Of a stretch of 64,000 nt of DNA, positions 1-12,000 are shown one piece after another. Made by a program: the position numbers and the translations under genes. The notes beneath the pieces were generated by a model. It was given only the letters and a program-made list of their open reading frames with translations, made no database searches and was not told where the DNA came from. The DNA is from Mesostigma viride (Eukaryota > Streptophyta > Mesostigmatophyceae > Mesostigmatales > Mesostigmataceae): positions 542,616-606,615 of the forward strand of contig RPFO01001021.1 of assembly GCA_009746045.1 (NCBI GenBank), given 5' to 3'. Each line of letters starts with the position of its first letter. Position 1 is the stretch's first letter.

Positions 1-198
1 TACGTTCCTTACAGACAAACAAAATGGCAAATAGCAGTAGGCGTGTTTGATTCTCCCACGTCTACTGTTTATCACTCCACCTGGCACATTACTTTATATT
101 TGCAATGAATCTGGCCTTTGGCAAGTTACTCTAGATAAAATTGATCAGTAGGATTGTGTGTAACTAGATAGAATAGACTGGCCTGTAGGATTGTGTGC

Positions 199-880
199 GC
201 CCATCCATCCGTCCGTCCGTCCGTCCGTCCGTCCGTCCGCCCGCCCGTCCGTCCGTCCGTCCGTCCGTCCGTCCGTCCGTCCGTCCGTCCGTCCGTCCGT
301 CCGTCCGTCCGTCCGTCCGTCCGTCCGTCCGTCCGTCCGTCCGTCCGTCCGTCCGTCCGTCCGTCCGTCCGTCCGTCCGTCCGTCCGTCCGTCCGTCCGT
401 CCGTCCGTCCGTCCGTCCGTCCGTCCGTCCGTCCGTCCGTCCGTCCGTCCGTCCGTCCGTCCGCCGCCCGCCCGCCCGCCCGCCGCGCCCGCCCGCCCGC
501 CCGCCCGCCCGCCGCCCGCCCGCCCGCCCGCCCGCCTGCCCGTCCGCCCGCCCGCCCGCCCGCCCGCCCGCCCGCTTGCCCGCCCGCTTGCCCGCCCGCC
601 CGCCCGCCCGCCCGCCCGCTGCCGCCGCCGCGCCGCCCGCCCGCCCGCCCGCCCGCCCGCCCGCCCGCCCGCCCGCCGCCCGCCCGCCGCCCGCCGCCCG
701 CCCGCCCGCCCGCCCGCCGCCCGCCCGCCCGCCGCGCGCCGCCCGCCCGCCCGCCCGCCGCCCGCCCGCCGCCCGCCGCCCGCCGCCCGCCCGCCCGCCC
801 GCCTGCCCGCCGCCCGCCCGCCCGCCCGCCCGCCCGCCCGCCCACCCGTCCGCCCGCCCGTCCATCCATCCATCCATGGG
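199..880. repeat. Compound CCGT/CCCG microsatellite
   Basis: About 260 bp of nearly pure CCGT repeats (about 203-462) change abruptly into about 400 bp of CCCG/CCG-type repeats with length slips, ending in CCAT units at about 861-876. All six frames are open across it, giving Arg/Pro/Ser or Gly/Arg/Thr/Asp polymers with no gene character. The CCAT end runs directly into a LINE-type 3' tail (893-935), and other LINE tails here also carry CCAT runs, so the tract may have grown from such a tail. Confidence 0.95.
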
Positions 881-883
881 GGT

Positions 884-1062
884 CAATGCTCCGTGACTCC
901 CCAACGGGAGCACGAGTTTAATTAATTAATTCATTGGCAAGTTATACATGAAGTGCCCTCAGCCTCACACATCATTAATTAGTCACACAGTCCCATGCAC
1001 GGGGGAGCCGCAGAGGATTAATACGCTAATTAATTGGCGCGCTCTCGTTGGGGAGTCACGGA
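884..1062. repeat. Two opposed LINE-type 3' tails with CAAC hairpins
   Basis: The hairpin GTGACTCCCCAACGGGAGCAC (21 bases, 893-913, described here by parts: stem GTG-CTCCC, loop CAAC, stem GGGAG-CAC) is followed by TTAATTAATTAA. A second, degenerate copy lies inverted at 1039-1059. The same unit ends other LINE copies in this window. Confidence 0.7.
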
Positions 1063-1686
1063 ATACAATCATACGGAGCAAAGTGCTTTTCACGATCGCT
1101 GTATGTTGCAAATCGGAATCGAAGGGGGCAGCGACACCCGCCTTCCCTCGATCATGCCCGGAGGCAAGCCACATGGCTGCAATCGAATTACTACTCACGA
1201 GGAGAGTCTGGAGTACATAGCTCCGTGGGGAGCATATGTAACACACAGCCTGGAGAAGGGGCATCTATATGGGTTTTTAATACAGTCTGGGCTACAACCT
1301 GCAGGTAGAGGATGTAAACTGTACGTCACCTGCCCGGGGTGCACAATGTGCACCTGCACCACCATGATGGATGATGCATCCCGATCATGCTCGCACGGGG
1401 TGACATGGGGAGATGGCCTAGAAGGCCTGCATGACATATTGGGTGGAAGATGTATATGGCTAGGCTATAGCTGGCCGGTACGGCATGATATCCCAGCGCA
1501 GAGAGTGACCGTCTCTGCATGGGCAAAGCATGACTAAAAAATCCCTACAGCTATTGCATGGGCGGGTGTGGGCCATCACGTAGGCATACATGGCCACACA
1601 GATCTCAAGTGATTTATCTAGTACCAAATCCGAAAGGCTTGCATCACTCCCCGGACAGGAGAACTTTTGCGGATGACTCATTACAA
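1063..1686. other. Intergenic, no gene seen
   Basis: Short open frames overlap on both strands, but none has coding character, splice-site support or a recognisable domain. Confidence 0.5.
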
Positions 1687-2455
1687 TTCGTTCAAGTGGC
1701 CCGCCGGAGCGGCTGTACAATTTTTCCCAGTGAGCGCGCTGCCAAGTGTACTTGTGGGCAAATTTTTAGGTGCCCCGTCACTTCGAGGTACTAAAAATTA
1801 GGCTACGGTACGAATTCAGCGAATTTCAGCGAATTTTCAGTCGAACCAAAGGAAGTGACGCCAACTACCAAAAAGTTTCCGTTACGAATTTTCAGCCCAA
1901 CACTCGCGCAAAATGAAGTGACGGCAACTACCAAAAAGTTTCCGTTACGAATTTTCACTCCCACACGTTTGCACAAAAGGAAGTGACGGCAACTACCAAA
2001 AAGTTTCCGTTACGAATTTTCAGTCCCACACTTCGCGCAAATTTTAGTAGGGCTGCACGCAAGCTACCTTTCAAAATTTTGCGCTAGTATGGAACGCATT
2101 TCATTCGTCTGGAGGAACGCTGCCCGCCAACTACCCCCGTTCAGAAAGTTCCGCCGAAATTTACCCGAGATTTGGAAATCTGAACGTCCGCGCAAATTTT
2201 AGTAGGGCTGCACGCAAGCTACCTTTCAAAATTTTGCGCAAGTATGGAACGCAATTCATTCGTCCGGAGGAATGCTGCTCGTCAACTGCCCCCGTTCAGA
2301 AAGTTGCGCCGAACTTTACTTGAGATTTGGAAATCTGAACGTGCGGTTGGAGTTTCGCGGGGAAACCCAAGTTCCCAAGTAATTCACCAATGACGCGCTT
2401 CGAACACTTGTCCGCTAAAACCTAAGCAGCCGCTCCGGCTGGCCACTTAAACGAA
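1687..2455. mobile_element. TIR element copy A (non-autonomous DNA transposon)
   Basis: The ends are inverted repeats of about 28 bp (1687-1714 and 2428-2455) sharing the core AGTGGCC.GCCGGAGCGGCT. Inside are three tandem units of about 62-66 bp with the core GAAGTGACGGCAACTACC (from about 1850), and a duplicated block of about 157 bp that starts CGCAAATTTTAGTAGGGCTG (2034 and 2191). There is no transposase. An almost identical copy lies at 46588-47357. I could not define a target-site duplication, so the superfamily is open; the long TIRs and internal tandem structure would suit a Mutator-like non-autonomous element. Confidence 0.85.
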
Positions 2456-2490
2456 ACTTGATGTGTAGGCGTAAGTTGGCGATGCCATGG

Positions 2491-2645
2491 TAACCGGAGA
2501 CGTCCGTCCTATAGTCAGCAAAATTGGTGCGAGAGGTCCCCAGTTCGATTCCGGTCGGATTCATTTGCAGATCGCGTTTTCCGCGTTTTCCGCGGCCTGG
2601 CACTGAACGCAAAGGTTTTCACCTTTGCGGAGTGTCTGATCAGAA
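2491..2645 (+). mobile_element. tRNA-derived SINE, copy 1
   Basis: This unit of about 154 bp is almost identical to 37351-37504. It holds a Pol III B-box-like GTTCGATTCC (2543-2552) behind an A-box-like stretch, and a pseudo-acceptor pairing (TCCGTCC with GGTCGGA), which points to a tRNA-derived head. The tail is a CGCGTTTTCCGCG-type stretch and a small inverted repeat (AAAGGT...ACCTTT). Flanks share only CATGG (2486-2490 and 2648-2652), a possible degraded target-site duplication. It sits 35 bp from TIR element copy A. Confidence 0.75.
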
Positions 2646-2657
2646 TACATGGCCACG

Positions 2658-3128
2658 TCACCAAGCTTTTCTAGTATACACTACTGCTATATAATCCCCT
2701 AGGCTGGGGTGGCTGGGGTGGCTGGGGCGGCAGGCCGGTTGCCTGCCAGGGCTTGTGGGCGACGTAGATGTCCGCCCCCCTCCAGTAGACCGGCTTCTTC
2801 CCTGCCATCTGCATGCCGGAGCTGGAGGTAGCTCGGCCATAGCTCCCGTCGCCGGTTGTTGCTGCGTCAAGTTCAAGTCGTCGTCCAGCGTGTAGGAGGT
2901 CCCCCCAAGCCGCTTGCAACGGTTGAGGAACTCCATCTTATCCGCCATGGTGTCAAAGGTGAGGCCCTCTGCTGAGCAATGGGGAGGGGCCAGCCTTATC
3001 CCGCGAGCGGGGAAGGCGGGTGACCCCCCGCGGCTTGCCCTTACCAGTGAGAGCCATGGGGACATGATTTTGTTCTCAAACGCCAAGGCAAGGGTCTCGG
3101 AGGTCTCGTCCTCGGAGAGTCTGGCATA
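2658..3128 (-). pseudogene. Possible coding fragment with a frame change, function unknown
   Basis: Reading leftward from an acceptor-like CCAG near 3127, one frame gives a plausible acidic/hydrophobic protein piece (LSEDETSETLALAFENK, then FDTMADKMEFLNRCKRLGG near 2900-2960). At about 2860-2880 the protein-like signal moves to another frame, which ends with GKKPVYWRGADIYVAHKPW and a Pro-rich tail. This looks like a broken gene or retroelement fragment; the shift could also be a missed intron. I recognise no family. It lies between a SINE and a TGC expansion. Confidence 0.3.
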
Positions 3129-3763
<635 letters not shown>

Positions 3764-3772
3764 AGGCTGCTG

Positions 3773-4386
3773 CTGCTGCTCAAAGTTCAGCAGCACTGGC
3801 CGGCGGGGCCGGAACGTTCTTGTCCCGCGAGCGAGGCAGACGGCCGGTATACCCTCGCAGGGCGATCTGTCGCCTTAATTGCCCCCGGGCCCACGGGGGG
3901 CAAGCCGGCCCACTGCGGGCCGGTAACGGGAGCGTGCCCATCAGCTCAGCGCAGAGGATTAATCCTTAGTATGATGATTTACCAGTAGTGTAGATTAGTA
4001 AGGCTTAGCCTAGCATATATATGTGGCCCCCGCGCATGTGCGCCCATAATCATTGGCCCCCATGGATGATGCCTTCAACATTTAGCCACGCTATGTCTAT
4101 AATGGGACCCCCATGGATGTTGCATTAAGAATTTAGCCATGAGCACTATGCTTATGCAGAGAGATGCTCTCTGTCGAGAATTAAGCCATGCCCTAGCCCT
4201 TGTATAGCCATGATGATCTTCCTCCCCCGTGCCAGGATCCCCCCCTTAGGCGGGTTGAACCTGAGACAGCATGGTGGTGCCGGTGCCCTGGTGCACCTAG
4301 AGCAAGGGTAGCTTACATTCCCACCCTTGCATGAAGTAGCCTAGGATGTATTAAAAGCCATATGCCCCTTCTCAGGGATATGTGCT
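3773..4386. other. Intergenic, no gene seen
   Basis: A CCCCCATGGATG word recurs near 4055 and 4110. There is no coding signal. Confidence 0.4.
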
Positions 4387-4411
4387 ACATTGACTCCCAA
4401 CGGAGTGATGT
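4387..4411 (+). repeat. LINE-type 3' hairpin, ACAT-stem variant
   Basis: The stem arms ACATT-(G)-ACTCC and GGAGT-GATGT enclose the loop CAAC, followed by AT-rich sequence. This is a third stem version of the shared hairpin, with the single unpaired base at about the same place on the 5' arm. Confidence 0.6.
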
Positions 4412-4786
4412 TCCTAATTAATAAGTTAATTGTGATGATTTTAGTTAATTAATACGCACGTGACGCATAAGCACATAACTCCGCAACGTGCGTACCAATG
4501 CAGAGTATAGGAACCTTTAACTCCTATACACAACGAGAAGGAGGGAGCTAGGGCGCCCTAGCTTCTCTCACGTACTAGCTGCCGCAAGTGGGCAGCTAGG
4601 CCGCCCACAGCTAGAGCGCTCGATGTAGCCGCAGCAGGGTGCAGAGGCGCAACACTGTGGGTGCGTACCACAGGTAGGCTCAGATTAATTATAAGCTTAT
4701 GCTATCGAAATTAGGTGTGGTGGGCTCAAGGCGACGGCTAAGGCGCATGCATGCAATTAGCATCGATCGATGCCCACGCTCCTTGT

Positions 4787-5290
4787 TAAATTATAACATT
4801 ACTCCGTTGGGAGATCATGTAGCACATATTCCCGTGGATGGATGGAGGGGGGGGCAAAGCCGCGAAACCGAACTAATCTAACTCTAAGCTAATCTAATCT
4901 AGAAATCCCTACTTATTCTACTCAGCAAAGCGCCCCTTCCGCTTGGGGGGAGGGGGCTTGCCCACAGGGGCGGGCGTATGCCGAGCCTGGACAATGGTTG
5001 TCCACCGTCTCTTGTCCTGCATAGCAGTCCAAGCAAGAGAGAGGGAGTTAATGCGATTTTCAAACTGCGCTGGGACCACTAGGTCAGCCATCAACTGCTG
5101 TGGGTAGGTCATGACATGTTTGCCTACCTTCTTAGGAATGTCCTTAGGGCGCGCGCCAGGCCAGGTCAGGATATGCCGTCCTGGCTGGCCAAGCCGCTGT
5201 GGGCCGGCCAGACCGAGGGCGGTGTCTACCTGGCTGGTGCGAGCAAGATGTCCTACGAACGCTCCTTGTTATGACATGCTCACATGGGTC
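4787..5290 (-). mobile_element. LINE 3' fragment (L1), end of the RT-bearing ORF
   Basis: The frame from 5112 to 4918 ends in GKPPPPKRKGRFAE and a stop. The same ending follows the LINE copies at 34.1 kb and 36.7 kb. Further upstream, rightwards, 5231-5290 matches in reverse the C-terminal region of copy L3 (36.35-36.5 kb). The 3' UTR ends in the hairpin at 4797-4820 (CATGAT-CTCC arm, CAAC loop, GGAG-TAATG arm). It is 5'-truncated and dead. Confidence 0.75.
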
Positions 5291-5299
5291 TTATTGCAC

Positions 5300-5490
5300 C
5301 ATGCACAGATCCTTCCGGATCGTTTAGCGTGTCCGATTGCAGCTGTGGCATGCCTTTGGCATAAAGGAGAAAGGCCGGGGGTCTCTGCCCTTTCTCCTGT
5401 CGTCGGCACACACAGGGATTAAAAGCACTTCGGTGCTCCGTGACTCCCCAACGGGAGCATGAGTTTAATTAATTCATTAATTAATCGATG
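5300..5490 (+). mobile_element. LINE 3' UTR fragment with CAAC hairpin
   Basis: The hairpin at 5440-5460 has arms GTGACTCCC and GGGAGCAT around CAAC and is followed by TTAATTAATTCATTAATTAA. The preceding GGGATTAAAAGCACTTCGGTGCTCC also resembles 31310-31360 inverted. No ORF remains. Confidence 0.55.
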
Positions 5491-6037
5491 GCCACATGCA
5501 TGCATGAGCCATGGCTGATCTATTGCCATCACATACATGCCATGCAACCTAAGCGACTACGCTGAGTTCATATATACGTTATGCCAAGGCGTGCTATATA
5601 TAATGCCTAAGCTATCCCATTCCAGCTGCGCCCCCATCTAGACAATTAGCTTGAATGCTCTATCCCGGGGGGGGCTTCCACATTTTGTATTGACATAAGT
5701 TCCCCGCCCCCCCAGGACACTCGGGGCTGGAATTGTGGCGCATCTAGTAGTCTGGACACTGGTCGCAGAAAAAAATATACTACTAGCTAAGTATAAAACT
5801 TGGGTTACACCAGGAGTGGAAAGATAGTGTAAAATCAATGATGTTTGAAATACTACTAAATATCTCAAGGTTGTGATTTGACAAAGAATACCTAAAAAAC
5901 TCATAGCTGCTAGCTCTTAAAAGCTTGAATTTCAAGCATGAAAAACAGTGCTCAAAATGCTGGGAGCGCCTGTATGCCTGCTTCTGCTTGTCACAAGTGC
6001 ATGCCAGTAAATCGTCTTGACTCTTGCACAATGTTCA
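5491..6037. other. 3' flank of the CPBP gene, no gene seen
   Basis: This AT-richer stretch lies downstream of the stop codon at 6038 on the minus strand and would include the 3' UTR. No frame has coding character. Confidence 0.4.
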
Positions 6038-9000
6038 TTACCAGAACTTCTCAATCACGTATGTCCTAGGTAGATCCCATGACATCTTTTGTGACATGAT
6101 CGCGTTTTGACGCTCTGCTGGGGGCAGCCATGCCTCTGCCTCATTTGTTGGGGACGCCAGCATGGCCGTGTCCAGACCCAGCGCGATGCGGTCGTCCTCC
6201 TTGTCAAAACCCAAGTCGGAACTAATGCTAGCATCCTCGCCCCGCACTGATTTCTGCTCGCCAAGTGGCACGCCCGTTAGTGCCGCAGATCCTCCACCTG
6301 TAGTTAGTGCGACGGATGCCCCCCCGGTGGCCTTTATTTCCTGAGATAAGGGTTCCGTAGGGAGTTGGGCAGTTGCGCTGCTGGCGACTGCAGATCCGAG
6401 GATTTCGCTGGCGGTTGGCACAATGTTAACCAGCGATGGTTGGACTGCGACAGGCGCAGGGTCGCCTATTGCCACGGGTGCCGTCCGCGCTGCCTTCGGG
6501 GAGTCGGGAGAAGCCACCGCCAAGACTGCTGCTGTACTGCTGGCGTCCCCCACTATGCTCGCGCTGCTCTTGACCGCTGACAGCAGCGACGAGTACGCCT
6601 GCTGCTGCCGAGAAAATGCTCTTTCTGCCTTGTGCCAGAACGGGGCTTGGCTGGCCGCCGCCTTGTCCCACGCGGTGGTCGACGCTTGGGTGCCCGACGG
6701 GCTGGCCGCAGCGCTGCTGGCGTCTGCCACATGAACCATGCCCACTGTATGGGTGTAGGGCTGGTCGGCAAACGGCCGGTGGCCGCCGCGCAACCGCGGC
6801 AACGCGACCACGGCCAGCAGAACCGCCACCGCGGCCACCTGCAGGTGGCCCACAAGGATGGATTCGAAGCCAAGCGTGGAGTAATGTATGAGTGGTAAAA
6901 CCCACACAGCAGACTCTCCCATGGAGCACACATGGCAGATGAAGCTGAGGAGGCTGGGCATCCGCCATGAGCTGGCAACGACAGGCTCTCTACACCGAGC
7001 ACCATCCATCAGCATGGCCATTGGACTCATGTTACTGAGTAGGTGCTCTTCCTTCATGTGCGTCGAGCTTATCCATGTGTGCGCTGTATGGCTTTTCCTT
7101 GCTGGCTCCCTATCCCTATCTGTAAGGGCATCCCCATCTGTCTAGGCAACTGTGGGCAACGTGACCAGCAGGACCAGACCACGAACCAACACGACGCTGT
7201 CAAGGTAGCACCCGCAAAGGGGTCAAGGTAGTCCTCGTGCCTGACAGCATCGACATCAACTATCGAGGGGCCAGACATGAGAGCCCACACTGTCGAGCAG
7301 AGGCAGATGTCATGGTACGAAATGCCAGCCCTACAGTTCAAGCCGGCTGCCTGCCAACACATCTACTGCCACACAACCTAACCGGCAGGAAACACCGGCA
7401 AGAAAGAACCACTTGGCCTAATACTACTATACAATAAGTACGATGACAGTCGTCATCGAGCAATCACACTCTAAATAAGTGCCTGAATCTGAAATTCACA
7501 CCACCTAGGGTTTCGCAAAGCCCTAACAAGTGGTTGGTCTTTGATCATCTTTACTACCATGAAAGGGGTTGGTTTTTTATCATCTTTACTACCATGAAAG
7601 GGGTTGGTTTTTTCTCATCTTTACTACCATGAAAGGGGTTGATTTTTGATCATCTTTACTACCATGAAAGGGGTTGATTTTTGATCATCTTTACTACCAT
7701 GAAAGGGGTTGGTTTTCGATCATCTTTACTACCATGAAAGGGGTTGGTTTTTGATCATCTTAACTACCATGAAAGGGGTTTGGTTTTGATCATCTTAACT
7801 ACCATGAAAGGGGTTGGTTTTTGATCATCTTAACTACCATGAAAGGGGTAGGTCTTTGATCCCATGGACCTACCTGGCAGCACGTGGCGACTAGCTCCGC
7901 CCAGTCCACCCCCCCCGCCCGCAGGTCCCGCATGGACGCCAGCACAACGTTCACCCGCTCCACCATCTCGGGCACGATGCGGGTGGTGAGCAGCGGGCCG
8001 CGGCGGCGCGAGTAGCGAGGCCCACCTCCAAACAACTTGCGCCCCCCTGCCTTGCCCCCCTGGCTGGGCACACCCCCCGCCATCCCTGACATGAGCTTGC
8101 CCCAGTCCACGTCGCGCTGGATGGCAGCGGGGTCCCCCACCGGGCTCTTCCCGCCCTGGCCCTGGAATAAAGCCAGGATCTGCGCCAGGATGCCGGGAGG
8201 GGAGCTCGCCCCAACCTTGGCAGATGCTTGCGGTGGCATGGGGGTAGCGCCGGCGGCTGTGCTGGTTGACACGCCACCTGCGGATGCTTGCGGTGTCAGT
8301 GCATCCGGTGTCAAGGGGCTGCTGGTTGCGACGCCACTTACGAGGGAGGCGCTGGCCCGCTCGCTTGGCGCAAAGTACACGGCCACCGCCAGGCACGCGG
8401 CCATGCTCACCCCCAGGAGACCCGACAGGGGCCCCCTGGCTGCGGAACCCACGAGCCACTCGGGGGAGGTGCCCAGGGATGTGACCAGGCCCCCTGGGAT
8501 GGCCAGGTAGTATCCTGCCACGCGGGGTGGGGGGTGGCAGGGGATGCGTGCGGGGGCAAAGGAAAACACACGGACCCACAGCACGGGCAAGAACAAGCGA
8601 CAAGAAACAAATGGTCAGGCGTACGTATTACGGGGTTCGGTAGAGATTGCCTGCCGGGGACGCAATCGTGAGCCCTAACACATTGGGAGGAGCGGTTGCC
8701 AGGTCATGGCTGTATGCGATCAGGGAATGCACGAGAAGAGATGTGTTTCACGTGCCCCCTTCAGTATTGCACACCCCCCTTCATTATGGCGGTGACTAGG
8801 CTTGCACGCCCCCCTTCATTATGGCGGTGACTAGGCTTGCACGCCCCCCCTCACTATGGCGGTGACTAGGCTTGCACGCCCCCCTCACTATGGCGGTGAC
8901 TAGGCTTGCACGCCCCCTTCGTTAGGGCGGTGACTAGGCTTGCACGCCCCCCTCACTATGGCGGTGACTAGGCTTGCACGCCCCCCCTCACTATGGCGGT

Positions 9001-12000
9001 GACTAGGTTTGCACGACCCTTCTTTACGGCGGTGACTAGGCTTGCACGCCCCCCTACGCATGCAAGCCACAGGCCGCGACATGTGTCAAGGTGGCTTTTG
9101 GTGGAGGTGTGATCGGTGCAATGGGGCAAGGAAAACTCTGCGAGTGGGAGCTGATTTTGCTGCAAAGAATGCTTGGGTGCTGCTACCTGCAGCATGGAGT
9201 GGTCTGCCACGAATACCCCTGAGCTGGCCAGAAGCACCTATGACACCGTACTTACCTGCCACCACGCCTGCGTGCAAGCCGATGGGTAAGGCAAGCCGGC
9301 CCGCCGCGGCGCGGGTCAACCCGGTGAGCGCAAGCCCCAGAAGAGCCAGGCCAGGTGCCGCGACCAGGGACCTGTTGGGAGATGGGACATGGGTCACGGC
9401 CGACGAGGTTAAACACAGACAAAGGGCCGTGTGCAAGCACTATGCCGCGGGAGTGGCATGCCATGGTTGGTGTCAGGGGTACTCTATCAAGTGCTTTGTC
9501 GAGTAAATGCTGAGTACTTTACCAGGGGTCAAGATGTAATATCGAGTACCATATCAAATATTATCTCAACCACTATGGTGAGTAGTTTATCGAGTAGGGT
9601 GGCATTTACGGCGAGCATTTTATCGAGATTGTGTGGCGGCTCTCACCCGTGCACCGCCGCAAACACGGCGGCTGAGAGCAGCGCGCTGACGTGGCGCCCG
9701 AGGTGGGCCGCCTCGTGGGCCAACCAACCCCGGAACAGCAGCTCCTCGACCCACGCCACGCCCAGCGACATGCCGGCCGCGGTGGCAAACGCCTCAGGCG
9801 TGGGCAGCGCGGGCGCGAGTGTGGCCCAGTGCGCGGCCAGCGGCAGCGCGTAGAGTACGGCCACTAGGGTTAAGCCGCATGCCATGGCCAGCACACCGTC
9901 TTGGAGCTGGGCGGTTGTTCACGGTGGCAGGGGAGCATGGCATGGTGGTTTGGTGAATGTGATTCAGTACAACTTTTCATCACAGCACAGCAGCAAGGGC
10001 AGCTCATGGACATGGGGGGCCATGCTGGGCACGGTGGCATGGACAAAGGGGACCACGAAAACCATGCAAAGCAAGGTGAGCAAAGCAAACAATGTTACGT
10101 TGATAAGAATGCATGGGAAGAGTTGAAGCCCTGCATGCTAGTAATATTTGCAACTCATACATCTATTCGTGTTTGCAGGCGTAACTGGCAACAGCGCGGC
10201 CGTGGTGTTGACATTACCAGGCTGCAACAAGGCCAGAAAAGGGTGACCCCGGCCTTCTTGCCTCGGCGTCGACATGGCAAGAAACAAAGGCGGATACCCT
10301 AACAGTATCTCCCAAGGACACGTGGCTGTTGCAGGGCCCACATTAGCACTGGAATAAGCTCTAGGCAGGTGGGGGCTTCGGCACGCGTGAGCTGAGCGTT
10401 GCGTGCACCTCTGGCACACTGAGCGTTGTGTGGCAGAGGTGCAGCCCGCTAGTGCCAAGCTGGTGAGCTGCCAGTGCCTGTGGCTGTGCGTACGAATCAC
10501 AGGGTCATTGCATGTCTGTACGCATACACAGCAGAGGCGCCAGGCATGCACCATCCTTTACAACGGGCGGGGAGCCAGATTCTGGAGTCCAGAGAACTTC
10601 AGCGTGCTTACCCCGGAATCGTCCAGGGAACCTGGCAAGAGCCCATAAGTCTTGAACGGCGCGCGGTAGCCGCACACCAGGCGGCCCCACCACCAGACCT
10701 GCAGGGGAAAGCGGACGCGTGTGATGACCATGGCGTTCAGGGTCATGAGGTCATTGACTATACCCATGGACCGCAGGCAGAAGGTATGGCCATGACGAGC
10801 AAAGCAGGATCCACATTGGGGGAACGAATTGCTGAACTGAATTCTATTATCTTAGCTGGCCCTCGGATGCGAGTATCCACACACCGGTATGCATGATGGC
10901 ACACGCTTGGGAAGCACAAGAGGTAGGGCCTAGGTAGCTACGGCGCCAGGTCGGACGCTTAGGGCCAACTCACACGGGTCGCGATCCGTGGTTCGTACGG
11001 TCATGGTTCGCGAACCGCTTTGCCGAGTGGCATCGAACTTTCTGCCACGTGGAACAGAAATTGGTTGACGAACCGGTCGCACTCACACGGCGGGTCGCGG
11101 GCGTTCGGATTGTTCAGATAGATAAAGGTTGGTTCACAGTACCTTTTTTGCTGGCGTTTCCGCACTTTCCGCTCTTTTCCGCACTCCTCCTCCATCTCCT
11201 CGTTGTCGCCACCTGTCCTTGGATTTACACATACAGCGGGATATCTACGATATCGTATTCTGATTATTCGGGTGTATCCAATGATTATTTGTCTTTACTG
11301 GACGATACTAAATTCTACCTGGCGAGACCGGCTTCGCTGGATCGAAGCTGTCCAGTTTTCTTCAGCACCCTGCCGTACTGGTTCTACGCCGACTGAATTC
11401 GTACCATTAATTCCCGTACTTTCAGGTCTTTTTCGCACTTGTCAGGTTCGATTCACGGACACGTGGACTTCTCGCTCGCGAACATGGGTCGCGACACGAT
11501 TTCCCGCGAACCACAAAGTCGGGTCGCGAACCATGCCCGTTTTCCGGCACTATCTGCCGACGCCGTGAGAAGATTCCTGCCACGCATGACAAGAGTGCTC
11601 ACGAACTACGGATCGCGACCCGTGTGAGTTAGCCCTTACCCTCTATAGGGTGGGTATCCCGACCCTGCCTAGGCAGCACCAAGGTGACCATCATAGGTCC
11701 GATTGAATCATCGGCTTCGCCAGATTAGACGTTTTGTAGGAACCGAGGGCAGTAATTCCCGACATAGACCAAGGTGGTGTCCGCAGCCATGGAGGCAACA
11801 AGAGGGTAGGCAGTGGAGCATGACTAGATCCCTCACACCACACCCACCGCGGCATGGATGGCCATGTAGAGGACGATGGCGGACGCCGTCTCCAGTTGCT
11901 GCAGCATCGGCAGCGCGGCGCCTGCGGCATGGCCGGCGGCCAGGGCCAGGAACCCGGGGGACGCCAGCAGCGCCACCGCAAGCAGGAAGCTGCCGAGCCT

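Noticed and set aside
126-925. Six overlapping ORFs of 230-250 aa
   Set aside because: All are translations of the CCGT/CCCG microsatellite; the repeat leaves every frame open.
2540-2575. Intact tRNA gene
   Set aside because: B box and partial acceptor pairing only; the T stem is poor, there is no anticodon arm, and the unit is a repeated SINE.
8770-9055. CRISPR-like spaced repeats
   Set aside because: Contiguous minisatellite units with no unique spacers, in a eukaryotic intron. The same applies to the other arrays.
11049-11396. 115-aa ORF inside the Harbinger-like element
   Set aside because: No transposase or DNA-binding features; most likely chance in the MITE interior.
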